Source: Pseudomonas sp. H1h
GTDB taxonomy: Bacteria; Pseudomonadota; Gammaproteobacteria; Pseudomonadales; Pseudomonadaceae
DNA: 64,000 nucleotides
Assembly: GCF_000633255.1 (NCBI RefSeq)
Contig: NZ_AYMJ01000003.1
Coordinates: 124,001-188,000, forward strand
Direction of reading: 5' to 3'
In this document: positions 9,271 through 17,397 of the stretch, piece by piece
How the letters are laid out: each line of letters opens with the position of its first letter
Position numbering within the stretch: the stretch's first letter is position 1
Notes under the pieces: model-generated
What the model was told of the DNA's origin: nothing
The model's database searches: none
The model's input: only the letters and a program-made list of their open reading frames with translations
Made by a program: the position numbers and the translations under genes

Positions 9271-9672
9271 TTACTGCGCTATCTGCTGACTCTTGAGCGT
9301 CTGCTCCAACGCCTGCACACAGCGCTCCTCAGCGGTATCGAGTTCCAGTTTCATCTGTTCGATGTCGAGCAACTGCTGCTCCAGCTGTTCGCGGCGTTCG
9401 CTGATTTTCGCCAGCATGCTGTTCAGCTGTTTGGTGTTACCGCTGGACGGGTCGTAGAGTTCGATCAATTCGCGACACTCGGCCAGCGAGAAGCCGATGC
9501 GTTTGCCGCGCAGGATCAACTTCAGGCTGACCTTGTCGCGTGGTGAATAGATGCGTTCCTGGCCACGGCGCTCAGGGCTGAGCAGGCCTTGCTCTTCATA
9601 AAAGCGGATCGCCCGGGTGGTGATGTCCAGCTCGCGGGCGAGGTCGGAAATGCTGTAGGTCTGGCTGCTCAT
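9271..9672 (-). CDS. liuR: MerR-family transcriptional regulator of leucine catabolism
   Basis: 133 residues. The N-terminal winged helix has the MerR pattern YSISDLARELDITTRAIRFY followed by EEQGLLSP. A dimerisation coiled coil rich in Glu, Gln and Leu follows (about residues 82-125). No cysteine-rich metal site is evident, which fits an effector other than a metal ion. It is expected to sense a branched acyl-CoA intermediate and control liu genes through TTTACGTTAACGT-type palindromes, one of which precedes its own gene. It is followed by liuE. Confidence 0.9.
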   Translation of the reverse strand: MSSQTYSISDLARELDITTRAIRFYEEQGLLSPERRGQERIYSPRDKVSLKLILRGKRIGFSLAECRELIELYDPSSGNTKQLNSMLAKISERREQLEQQLLDIEQMKLELDTAEERCVQALEQTLKSQQIAQ

Positions 9673-9715
9673 GAAAGCGCTCGAAAAAAGGTCTTGGCGC
9701 TAAGCTAATGGGTGG

Positions 9716-9732
9716 TTGACGTTTACGTCAAG
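9716..9732. promoter_or_regulatory. LiuR box 3, upstream of liuR
   Basis: TTGACGTTTACGTCAAG, a palindrome related to boxes 1 and 2, about 45 bp upstream of the liuR start at 9672. It suggests autoregulation of liuR and control of liuE. Confidence 0.78.
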
Positions 9733-9762
9733 GTTCAAGGTGTGTGGTGTGAGTGCTGGCCT

Positions 9763-9838
9763 CTTCGCGAACAAGCCCGCTCCCACAAGGGCACCGTATT
9801 CCAATGTGGGAGCGAGCCTGCTCGCGAAGAACGATGAC
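9763..9838. repeat. REP pair downstream of the LysR gene
   Basis: CTTCGCGAACAAGCCCGCTCCCACA and TGTGGGAGCGAGCCTGCTCGCGAAG, inverted, between the LysR regulator stop and the liuR promoter region. Confidence 0.9.
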
Positions 9839-9851
9839 GCGGTAAAAAGCC

Positions 9852-10781
9852 CTACACCTTATCCAGCTTCTTCTCCTGCGCCGCCACCTGCTGGCACAAC
9901 TCGATGATCTGCTCGCGCATCCAGCGGTTGGCCGGGTCCTGATCAGTGCTTTCATGCCAGTACAGGTGGGTCTCCACCGGCGGCACGTCGTTGACCGGCA
10001 GGTTGACGGCGTGCAAGTCGTTACGCCGGGCAAAGCGCTCGGGCACGGTCATCACCATATCGGTCTGCTGCATCACCTGAGACGCCATCAGGTAATGCTG
10101 CGAGCGCAGGGCGATCTTGCGCTGAATGCCCATTTTACCCAGCGCCAGATCGACATAACCCAGACCGCTGCGGCGGCTGGAGATGTGGATGTGGGTCATT
10201 GACAGGTAATCGTCGAGGCTGAGTTTTTCCTTGCCCGCCAGCGGATGGCCCTTGCGCATTGCGCAGACGTAACGGTCTTCCATCAGCTTGACGTGGCGTA
10301 CCTGCGGGTCGGTATTGAGCGGTGCATCCACGGCGAAATCCAGACGCCCGGCCGCCAGTTCCTTGGTGGTCTCGCGGCGTTTGGACAGGAAACTTTCGAT
10401 GATCACTGTCGGTGCCAGACGGCGCAAACGCTGGAACAGCGGCGGCAGAATGACGGCCTCGGTGAGGTCGGTCATGCTGATGCGGTAAGTCTTCACCGCC
10501 TGGGCCGGGTTGAAGATCCGGCTCTCCTGCACCGACACCCGCAGCAATGACAGCGCGTTGCGCACCGGACCGATGATGTTCTGCGCCATCGGCGTCGGCA
10601 CCATGCCCTGGGCGGTACGTACGAACAGCGGATCGTTGAAGGTCTCGCGCAGCCGCGCCAACGCGTTGGACACCGCCGGCTGGGTGATGCCGACAATCTG
10701 CCCGGCGCGGGTCAGGTTGGCTTCGGTGTAGATCGCGTCGAAGACGATGAAAAGGTTGAGGTCGACCTTACTCAGATTCAT
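9852..10781 (-). CDS. LysR-family transcriptional regulator
   Basis: 309 residues, the normal LTTR length. The N-terminal helix-turn-helix is clear (DLNLFIVFDAIYTEANLTRA, then GITQPAVSNALARLRETF and DPLFVRTAQGMVPT). The effector domain covers about residues 90-300. It is divergent from the acyl-CoA dehydrogenase at 10954, so it most likely regulates that gene in response to a fatty or branched acid derivative. The 172-bp intergenic region holds the shared promoters, but I cannot point to a specific T-N11-A box with confidence. Confidence 0.9.
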   Translation of the reverse strand: MNLSKVDLNLFIVFDAIYTEANLTRAGQIVGITQPAVSNALARLRETFNDPLFVRTAQGMVPTPMAQNIIGPVRNALSLLRVSVQESRIFNPAQAVKTYRISMTDLTEAVILPPLFQRLRRLAPTVIIESFLSKRRETTKELAAGRLDFAVDAPLNTDPQVRHVKLMEDRYVCAMRKGHPLAGKEKLSLDDYLSMTHIHISSRRSGLGYVDLALGKMGIQRKIALRSQHYLMASQVMQQTDMVMTVPERFARRNDLHAVNLPVNDVPPVETHLYWHESTDQDPANRWMREQIIELCQQVAAQEKKLDKV

Positions 10782-10953
10782 AACGCGGCTTCTCTTGTTT
10801 TAAGGGCGGGTGTTTTAGGGGCTGGCGATCAGCGAATCATATATCGGTGATGAATGTTTATACACGCCGAGAATAGGCTAGGTAAATTATCAGCGCTGTT
10901 CTAGCATCGATTGCATGATCTGAACAACCTCTGCCCATAGAAGGTAATTGCTC

Positions 10954-12183
10954 ATGGATTTCGCTTATTCGCCCAAGGTGCAAGAACTGCGTGAGCGCGT
11001 GACCGCGTTCATGGATGCTTACGTTTACCCGGCCGAAGCCGTATTCGAACGCCAGGTTGCCGAGGGCGATCGCTGGCAGCCGACCGCGATCATGGAAGAG
11101 CTGAAGGCCAAGGCCAAGGCCGAAGGCCTGTGGAACCTGTTCTTGCCGGAATCGGAACTCGGCGCAGGCTTGACCAACCTGGAATATGCGCCGCTGGCGG
11201 AAATCATGGGCCGCTCGTTACTCGGGCCAGAGCCATTCAATTGCTCGGCGCCGGACACCGGCAACATGGAAGTGCTGGTGCGCTACGCCAACGAAGAACA
11301 GAAACAGCGCTGGCTCGAACCGTTGCTGCGCGGCGAAATCCGCTCGGCGTTCGCCATGACCGAACCGGACGTGGCTTCGTCCGACGCCACCAACATGGCC
11401 GCCCGCGCCGTGCGTGATGGTGACGAGTGGGTGATCAACGGCAAGAAGTGGTGGACTTCAGGCGCCTGCGATCCACGCTGCAAGATCCTGATCTTCATGG
11501 GCCTGAGCAACCCTGATGCTCCGCGCCACGCGCAGCACTCGATGATCCTCGTGCCGGTCGACACTCCCGGGGTGAAAATCGTCCGTCCGCTGCCAGTGTT
11601 CGGTTACGACGATGCACCGCACGGTCACGCCGAAGTGCTGTTCGACAACGTGCGGGTGCCGTACGAAAACGTCCTGCTCGGTGAAGGCCGCGGTTTTGAA
11701 ATCGCTCAGGGTCGCCTTGGCCCGGGGCGGATTCACCATTGCATGCGTTCGGTCGGCATGGCTGAGCGTGCGCTGGAATTGATGTGCAAACGCTCGGTCA
11801 GCCGCACCGCATTCGGCAAGCCGCTGGCGCGGCTGGGCGGCAACGTCGACAAGATCGCCGACTCGCGGATGGAAATCGACATGGCCCGCCTGCTGACCCT
11901 GAAAGCGGCGTACATGATGGACACCGTGGGCAACAAAGTGGCGAAGAGCGAGATTGCGCAAATCAAGGTCGTCGCGCCGAATGTCGCGTTGCGCGTGATA
12001 GATCGGGCGATCCAGATGCATGGCGGGGCCGGGGTGTCGAACGATTTCCCGCTGGCCTACATGTATGCCATGCAGCGCACCCTGCGCCTGGCCGACGGCC
12101 CCGACGAAGTGCACCGCGCGGCGATCGGCAAGTTCGAGATCGGCAAGTATGTGCCGAAGGAACTGCTGCGCAGCGGTCATTAA
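10954..12183 (+). CDS. Acyl-CoA dehydrogenase
   Basis: 409 residues from the ATG at 10954, with GAAGGTAA upstream; a TTG six bases earlier is less likely. It is a FAD-dependent acyl-CoA dehydrogenase resembling the ACAD10/11-type or long FadE subgroup, with [15 protein letters not shown] (about 132-146), [34 protein letters not shown] and [18 protein letters not shown]. It lacks the Glu position typical of isovaleryl-CoA dehydrogenase seen in LiuA. The substrate is not predictable. It is divergent from the LysR regulator and stands alone, followed by a REP pair. Confidence 0.9.
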   Translation: MDFAYSPKVQELRERVTAFMDAYVYPAEAVFERQVAEGDRWQPTAIMEELKAKAKAEGLWNLFLPESELGAGLTNLEYAPLAEIMGRSLLGPEPFNCSAPDTGNMEVLVRYANEEQKQRWLEPLLRGEIRSAFAMTEPDVASSDATNMAARAVRDGDEWVINGKKWWTSGACDPRCKILIFMGLSNPDAPRHAQHSMILVPVDTPGVKIVRPLPVFGYDDAPHGHAEVLFDNVRVPYENVLLGEGRGFEIAQGRLGPGRIHHCMRSVGMAERALELMCKRSVSRTAFGKPLARLGGNVDKIADSRMEIDMARLLTLKAAYMMDTVGNKVAKSEIAQIKVVAPNVALRVIDRAIQMHGGAGVSNDFPLAYMYAMQRTLRLADGPDEVHRAAIGKFEIGKYVPKELLRSGH

Positions 12184-12192
12184 GACCGCGTC

Positions 12193-12290
12193 GCCTGCTT
12201 CGCGAGCAGGCTCGCTCTCACATTCGACCGCATTCCTGTTGGAACAATGCGATCAAAAGTGGGCGCGGGCTTGCTCGCGAAGGGGCCGAT
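12193..12290. repeat. REP pair downstream of the acyl-CoA dehydrogenase
   Basis: CTTCGCGAGCAGGCTCGCTCTCACA and GTGGGCGCGGGCTTGCTCGCGAAG, inverted and slightly degenerate, between the convergent dehydrogenase and PstS/OmpA genes. Confidence 0.85.
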
Positions 12291-12314
12291 GCAGCCAACA
12301 CATCACCATAAGGC

Positions 12315-13649
12315 TCAGTACACCCAAACCTCAACCCGCCGATTCTTGATCCGCCCCTCATCCGCGCTGTTCGCCGCCACGGGCATCAACGCACCAAACC
12401 CGCGCACCTCGCGTAACACCACGCCGTTCTTCACCAACTCGCGCCGTACTGCCATCGCCCGCAGCTTCGACAGCAAGTCGGCCCGCGCCGGGTCGTCTTT
12501 CTCGTCACCAAAGCCCACCAGCGTCACTGCACGTTCGGTCATGTCGTGGCGCTTTATATAGTCGAGCACCCGCGCCAGATCCTGTCGCGCCTTGTTATCG
12601 AGGCTCGCGCTGCCTTCTTCAAAACGGAAGTTCACTGTCAGACGCTGGGCATGTCGGCTGAGCGATTGATAACCCTCGGGCATCAGCGCATTCGGCGTGA
12701 CGGTCATCGCGTGCACGGTCTGGCTGATAAAACCGTTGCCCGCGACAATCTTCTGGCCCTGCGGACTTTGCGCAAACGCCACCAGCGCCGATGCCCAGGG
12801 ATTTTTGCTGATTGGGGGCAGGTAAAAGAACAGGCGACGTGACAGTGGATAGTCTTCGGTGGCAATCAGGCTGTTGAGCGGCAACATCGATTGCGACGCA
12901 CCGTCAGCGATTGCCACGGCTTTGGCCTGGCGCACATACGGCAGGCCGATGAAACCGATGCCTTGCGGATCACTGCTTACCGCATCGGACAATTGCTCAC
13001 TGGACTCGAAGCGTTTCGCCGTGGCACTCAGATTTTTCCCACGACGACCCAGTACCAGTTCCTTGAACGTGTCGTAGGTGCCGGACTGATCATCGCGCGC
13101 ATATAAATGAATCGCACCGCCGCGACCGCCAAGGTCTTCCCAGGTTTTCACCTCGCCGGCGAAGATCCGCGCCAGTTGCTCGGTGTCCAGCTGCTGCAGC
13201 GGGTTGTCGGGATGCAGGATGATCGCCAGGCCGTCGATGGCGATGACCTGTTCGGCGGCGGGGCCTTTCAGATCGCCGAGTGCTTGCAGGCCGAGCAGTT
13301 CGCTGTCCTTGATCGGACGGGAGGATGCAGCGAGATCGGCACTGGCGGTTTTCAGCGCGGTGAAACCGGTGCTGGAACCGTGGGCGGCGACCTCAATCAC
13401 GACCCGTTGACCTTGTGCGGTCTGGCCGACGATGTGTTGTTCATTGGCGGTGTCGGGGTTTTCGCGGTGAATCTTCAGCAGGCCCTGTTCCTGCAGGAAA
13501 CCTTCGACCAGCGCGGGGCCGAGGTCGGCACCAATGGTGTTGGAGCCCTGAATGCGCAGTGCCGGACCGTTTTCGGGGATGGGCAGGGCGGCGGCGGACA
13601 GCGACAGCCATGCACTCAACACACAGACGAACAGAACACGCAGGGTCAT
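12315..13649 (-). CDS. PstS-like phosphate-binding domain fused to C-terminal OmpA domain, periplasmic
   Basis: 444 residues. A signal peptide (about 1-20, LSAWLSLSAAALP) leads into a type-2 periplasmic binding domain with the PstS-type pocket elements IQGSNTIGAD, ASSRPIKDSE and YARDDQSGTYDTFK. Residues about 330-444 form an OmpA-like peptidoglycan-binding domain (VNFRFEEGSASLDNKARQDL, ending NRRVEVWVY). No Pst permease or ATPase genes are near. The layout suggests a peptidoglycan-anchored phosphate sensor or scavenger rather than a transporter subunit. Domain calls are firm and the role is inferred. Confidence 0.88.
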   Translation of the reverse strand: MTLRVLFVCVLSAWLSLSAAALPIPENGPALRIQGSNTIGADLGPALVEGFLQEQGLLKIHRENPDTANEQHIVGQTAQGQRVVIEVAAHGSSTGFTALKTASADLAASSRPIKDSELLGLQALGDLKGPAAEQVIAIDGLAIILHPDNPLQQLDTEQLARIFAGEVKTWEDLGGRGGAIHLYARDDQSGTYDTFKELVLGRRGKNLSATAKRFESSEQLSDAVSSDPQGIGFIGLPYVRQAKAVAIADGASQSMLPLNSLIATEDYPLSRRLFFYLPPISKNPWASALVAFAQSPQGQKIVAGNGFISQTVHAMTVTPNALMPEGYQSLSRHAQRLTVNFRFEEGSASLDNKARQDLARVLDYIKRHDMTERAVTLVGFGDEKDDPARADLLSKLRAMAVRRELVKNGVVLREVRGFGALMPVAANSADEGRIKNRRVEVWVY

Positions 13650-13729
13650 GCCGGCACCGAATCAAGCCAAGGGGATTGCCGGGGAGATTAAGTCAGGCGC
13701 ATGACCAAAACATGACAGTCAGGCCCTGC

Positions 13730-13819
13730 GGGAACGGGTTTGCTCGCGAATGCGCAGTGTCAGTCGACAAATGTGTTTCTGATAAACCGCGTTCGCGAGC
13801 AGGCCCGCTCCCACAGGGG
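13730..13819. repeat. REP pair between xthA and the PstS/OmpA gene
   Basis: TGCGGGAACGGGTTTGCTCGCGAATGCG and the inverted GTTCGCGAGCAGGCCCGCTCCCACA. Part of a 189-bp gap with no other recognisable feature. Confidence 0.85.
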
Positions 13820-13838
13820 ATTTCAAGCGATTTGCAGG

Positions 13839-14651
13839 TCAGGCCAACTCAAGCCAGATCGGCGCATGATCCGACGGTTTTTCCATGCCGCGCAGTTCGT
13901 AGTCCACACCCGCATCCTTCACCCGAGGCAGCAAGCCATGGGAGGCGAGGATCACGTCGATGCGCAGGCCACGCTTGGGCTCATCCTCAAACCCGCGGCT
14001 GCGGTAATCGAACCAGCTGAACATGTCGGTCACGTCTGGATTGAGGTGACGATAGCTATCCGTCAGGCCCCAGTTTTTCAGGCGGGCCATCCACTCGCGC
14101 TCTTCCGGCAGGAAGCTGCATTTGCCGGTTTTCAGCCAGCGCTTCATGTTGTCCGGGCCGATGCCGATGTCGCAGTCTTCCGGGGAAATGTTCACATCGC
14201 CCATCACCACCAGCGGCTGTTCGTTGTGGAACTGGCTTTCCAGCAGGGTTTGCAGGTCGCTGTAAAAGCGTTGCTTGGCCGGGAACTTGGTCGGATGGTC
14301 GCGGCTTTCGCCCTGTGGGAAGTAGCCGTTCATGATGGTCACCGGCACGCCGTTGGCGTCGGCGAAGGTGCCCCAGATGAAGCGGCGCTGGGCGTCTTCT
14401 TCATCGCTGGCGAAGCCCTTGTGAATGGCAATCGGCTCGTTGCGCGAGAGCAGGGCAACACCGTAATGGCCTTTCTGCCCGTGGAAATAAACGTGATAAC
14501 CCAGCGCGCGCACTTCTTCCAGCGGGAACTGGTCGTCGTGGACCTTGGTTTCCTGCAGGCCGATCACGTCTGGCTGATGCTTTTCGATCAGCGCTGCCAG
14601 CTGATGCGGACGGGCGCGCAGTCCGTTGATGTTGAAGGAAACGATCTTCAT
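13839..14651 (-). CDS. xthA: Exodeoxyribonuclease III
   Basis: 270 residues from the ATG at 14651, the standard length. A longer open frame to 14984 is not supported because its N-terminal extension is translated REP sequence. The protein is a Mg-dependent AP endonuclease/3'-exonuclease for base excision repair. It begins [14 protein letters not shown]. The metal-binding glutamate is Glu34 (GLQETK). The catalytic [13 protein letters not shown] lies near residue 152, and the terminal [12 protein letters not shown] holds the catalytic histidine at about 262. It is divergent from the GNAT gene across a 300-bp gap. Confidence 0.95.
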   Translation of the reverse strand: MKIVSFNINGLRARPHQLAALIEKHQPDVIGLQETKVHDDQFPLEEVRALGYHVYFHGQKGHYGVALLSRNEPIAIHKGFASDEEDAQRRFIWGTFADANGVPVTIMNGYFPQGESRDHPTKFPAKQRFYSDLQTLLESQFHNEQPLVVMGDVNISPEDCDIGIGPDNMKRWLKTGKCSFLPEEREWMARLKNWGLTDSYRHLNPDVTDMFSWFDYRSRGFEDEPKRGLRIDVILASHGLLPRVKDAGVDYELRGMEKPSDHAPIWLELA

Positions 14652-14952
14652 GGTCGGCAGTCCTGGCAAAAGGGCGATGCTAGCTGACATGTGGGGTGGG
14701 GGCCAGTGTGGGGTGGGAGAAATCATTTTCATCTGTGGGATTTGCGTTGCCTGGACAGGCCTCTTCGCGAGCAAGCCCGCGCCCACACGGGCATGCATTC
14801 CAAATGTGGGAGCGGGCTTGCTCGCGAAGGCGTCAGTCGAGTCGATGAAGATCCAGCCGTGGTCTATACCTGTGGGGAACCGCACCACCCGCAAAAGGTT
14901 CGTACCAACAAGAGCGCCGCCCTTTGCATGCGCCCCGGGGAGAATCACTGTC
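14652..14952. other. 301-bp divergent region between xthA and the GNAT gene, with a REP pair
   Basis: Contains an inverted REP pair (about 14762-14831) and the presumed promoters of both genes. No further motif was recognised. Confidence 0.7.
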
Positions 14953-15603
14953 ATGCCTGAAACCCAGACTGCCATCGCCGACATTCATATGCTCGACCGC
15001 GGTTACTCGCGTGAAGCCCGATCGCTGCTGTATCAGGCCTATCGCCACGAACCGACCTTCGGCTACCTGTTCGAGGCCGAGCGCCCGGGCTACGAGCAAC
15101 GCGTGCGGGCGACGGTGCGCGAGCTGGTCAAACAGCATTTTCTGCAGGATCTGCCGGCCATCGGCCTGCTGGTCAACGATCGCCTGATCGGCATCGCCCT
15201 GATCGCTCCGCCGCAGCGTCGCCTGGGCATCACCGAGAGTTGGGCGTGGCGCCTGCGCATGGTGCTCAGCACCGGTTTTCGCTGCACCCGACGTTATCTG
15301 GAATATCACGATGCGGTGGCCGCTTGTGTGCCCAGCGACTCGGTGCACATGTTGCCGCTGCTGGGGATTCATCCGCAGTTTCAAGGCAAACACTTCGGCG
15401 AGCAGTTGCTGACAGCGGTGCACAATTGGTGCGCAGTCGACGAAACCTCCCAAGGCGTGGTGCTCGACACCGGCAACCCGCGTTACCTGGAATTCTATAA
15501 ACGTCAGGGTTATGAGGAGATTGGCGAAGTTGCCGTCGGCCCGGTGCGCGAACACGTATTTTTCCACGCCAATCCGCAGGTGTTACAAACTGCAACAGCA
15601 TGA
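14953..15603 (+). CDS. GNAT-family N-acetyltransferase
   Basis: 216 residues from the ATG at 14953, with GGGGAGAATC upstream. The acetyl-CoA binding motif A is visible as [17 protein letters not shown] (Q-x-x-G-x-x-G/A type). It is followed by [20 protein letters not shown], the usual GNAT C-terminal strand-helix. The substrate is unknown. It lies directly upstream of tamA on the same strand with a 66-bp gap, but a functional link is not evident. Confidence 0.85.
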   Translation: MPETQTAIADIHMLDRGYSREARSLLYQAYRHEPTFGYLFEAERPGYEQRVRATVRELVKQHFLQDLPAIGLLVNDRLIGIALIAPPQRRLGITESWAWRLRMVLSTGFRCTRRYLEYHDAVAACVPSDSVHMLPLLGIHPQFQGKHFGEQLLTAVHNWCAVDETSQGVVLDTGNPRYLEFYKRQGYEEIGEVAVGPVREHVFFHANPQVLQTATA

Positions 15604-15669
15604 CAATCGAACTTCTTGGGAAATTTCCTGTTCTATCACGCTCCCAAGCCCGTGATAGCATCCGCGCCT

Positions 15670-17397
15670 ATGAAGTTTCCAGGAAGATTTACCAGTGGCG
15701 TGCTCATGCTGTTAACCAGCTGCGCGGCGCTGGCGCAAAGTGAATTGGACGTGCGGATCAAACCGTCCAACGACGAGCTGAAAGCCAATATAGAAGGCTA
15801 TATCGGTAGCCTCGGCGATCGTGACGAAGAAGCCTTGCTGCGCTTCAGTCGCGGGGCCGAAGAGCAGGCGCGCAAAGCAGCGCAGGCCCTGGGCTATTAT
15901 CAGCCGCAGATCGACAGTGACGTGAAGGGCGGTGAAAAACCGCGCCTGGTGCTGAACATCGATCCCGGCGAACCGATTCGCCTGCGCAACGTCACCCTCC
16001 GGGTCGACGGGCCTGCTGCCTCCCTCAAATCCTTTCGTGTGCCGAGCAGCGACACGCTCAAGTCCGGTGCCGTCCTCAACCACGGGCGTTATGAAGACGC
16101 CAAACGCCTGATCCAGAACCAGGCGTCGCGCTTCGGTTTTTTCAGCGGCCATTTCACCAGCCAGAAACTGCTGGTCGACCCGCGCGCCGGGGTGGCCGAT
16201 ATTGAATTGATCTACGAAAGCGGCCCGCGTTATGCGCTGGGCAAAGTCAGTTTCGAGGGCGACACGCCGTTCGACGAAGACCTGTTGCAGCGCATGGTGC
16301 CGTTCAAGGCGGGCGACCCATACGACTCCGAACTGATCGCCGAACTCAACCGCGACCTGCAATCGAGCGGCTACTTCGAAGGCGTGCGGGTCGATGCCGC
16401 ACCGACCGCAGCGAAGAACGACGTAATCCCGGTGGACGTCAAACTCGACACGCGCAAGCCGCGCACCATGGGCCTGGGCCTCGGTTATTCGACCGACGTC
16501 GGCCCACGGATCAAGGCCAACTGGACTCGCCACTGGGTCAACCCACAAGGTGACAGTTATGGCTGGGAGGCCGAACTGTCGGCGCCACGGCAAAACGTCG
16601 GACTGTTCTATGACATCCCGCTCGACCCGCCGCTGACCGACAAACTGCGTTGGGCCGGCGGTTATCAATATGAAGACATCGACGGTTCCGACACCCTGAG
16701 CAAGCTGCTGACCTTCGGCCCTGAATGGCACAGCAAGCTGCCCAGCGGCTGGCAGCGGGTCATCTCGCTGAAATGGCAGCGCGAGGAATATCAGCTCGGC
16801 GACGACTCGGGGCTCAGCACCTTGTTGATGCCCGGCATCAGCTATTCGTACCTGAAGAGCGACAACCGCATCGACCCGCACAACGGCTATCGCCTGACCT
16901 TTGAAAGCAAAGTGGCGAAGGAAGGCCTCGGTTCGGACAACAACCTGTTGTACGGCACCGCGTTGATCAAAGGCCTGACCACCGTATTCGACAACCACCG
17001 CTTCCTTGGTCGGGTGCAGGTCGGCGGCAGTGCCACCAACGGCTACAACTCGGTACCGCCATCGCTGCGCTTCTTCGCCGGTGGCGATCAGAGCGTGCGC
17101 GGTTACGACTACCAGAGCCTGTCTCCGGAGAACTCCAAGGGCGACCGCATCGGCGGACGCTACATGGTCGCCGGCAGCGTCGAGTATCAATATTCGATTG
17201 CCGAGAAATGGCGAGTCGCGACCTTCGTCGACCAAGGCAACTCCTTCAACAAACTCGAATTGCCGAACCTCAAGACCGGGGTCGGTATCGGTGTGCGCTG
17301 GGTCTCGCCGGTGGGGCCGATCCGCCTCGACCTGGCCCACGCGCTGGACGACGATGGCGGCATCCGGCTGCACTTTTCCATGGGGCCTGAGCTGTGA
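15670..17397 (+). CDS. tamA: Translocation and assembly module protein TamA (Omp85 family)
   Basis: 575 residues, close to the 577 of E. coli TamA. A signal peptide (about 1-22, ending AALAQ) is followed by three POTRA domains (about 25-265) and a 16-strand Omp85 barrel. The conserved barrel-lumen motif VRGYDY is at about residue 477. The protein ends in an aromatic/hydrophobic outer-membrane strand, LHFSMGPEL. It sits in the outer membrane and works with TamB in assembling autotransporters and in moving phospholipids. The stop overlaps the tamB GTG start, so the two are translationally coupled. Confidence 0.93.
   Translation: MKFPGRFTSGVLMLLTSCAALAQSELDVRIKPSNDELKANIEGYIGSLGDRDEEALLRFSRGAEEQARKAAQALGYYQPQIDSDVKGGEKPRLVLNIDPGEPIRLRNVTLRVDGPAASLKSFRVPSSDTLKSGAVLNHGRYEDAKRLIQNQASRFGFFSGHFTSQKLLVDPRAGVADIELIYESGPRYALGKVSFEGDTPFDEDLLQRMVPFKAGDPYDSELIAELNRDLQSSGYFEGVRVDAAPTAAKNDVIPVDVKLDTRKPRTMGLGLGYSTDVGPRIKANWTRHWVNPQGDSYGWEAELSAPRQNVGLFYDIPLDPPLTDKLRWAGGYQYEDIDGSDTLSKLLTFGPEWHSKLPSGWQRVISLKWQREEYQLGDDSGLSTLLMPGISYSYLKSDNRIDPHNGYRLTFESKVAKEGLGSDNNLLYGTALIKGLTTVFDNHRFLGRVQVGGSATNGYNSVPPSLRFFAGGDQSVRGYDYQSLSPENSKGDRIGGRYMVAGSVEYQYSIAEKWRVATFVDQGNSFNKLELPNLKTGVGIGVRWVSPVGPIRLDLAHALDDDGGIRLHFSMGPEL

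Noticed and set aside
13839..14984. N-terminally extended xthA (381 codons)
   Set aside because: The extension is translated REP and intergenic sequence. The MKIVSFN start at 14651 matches the family.
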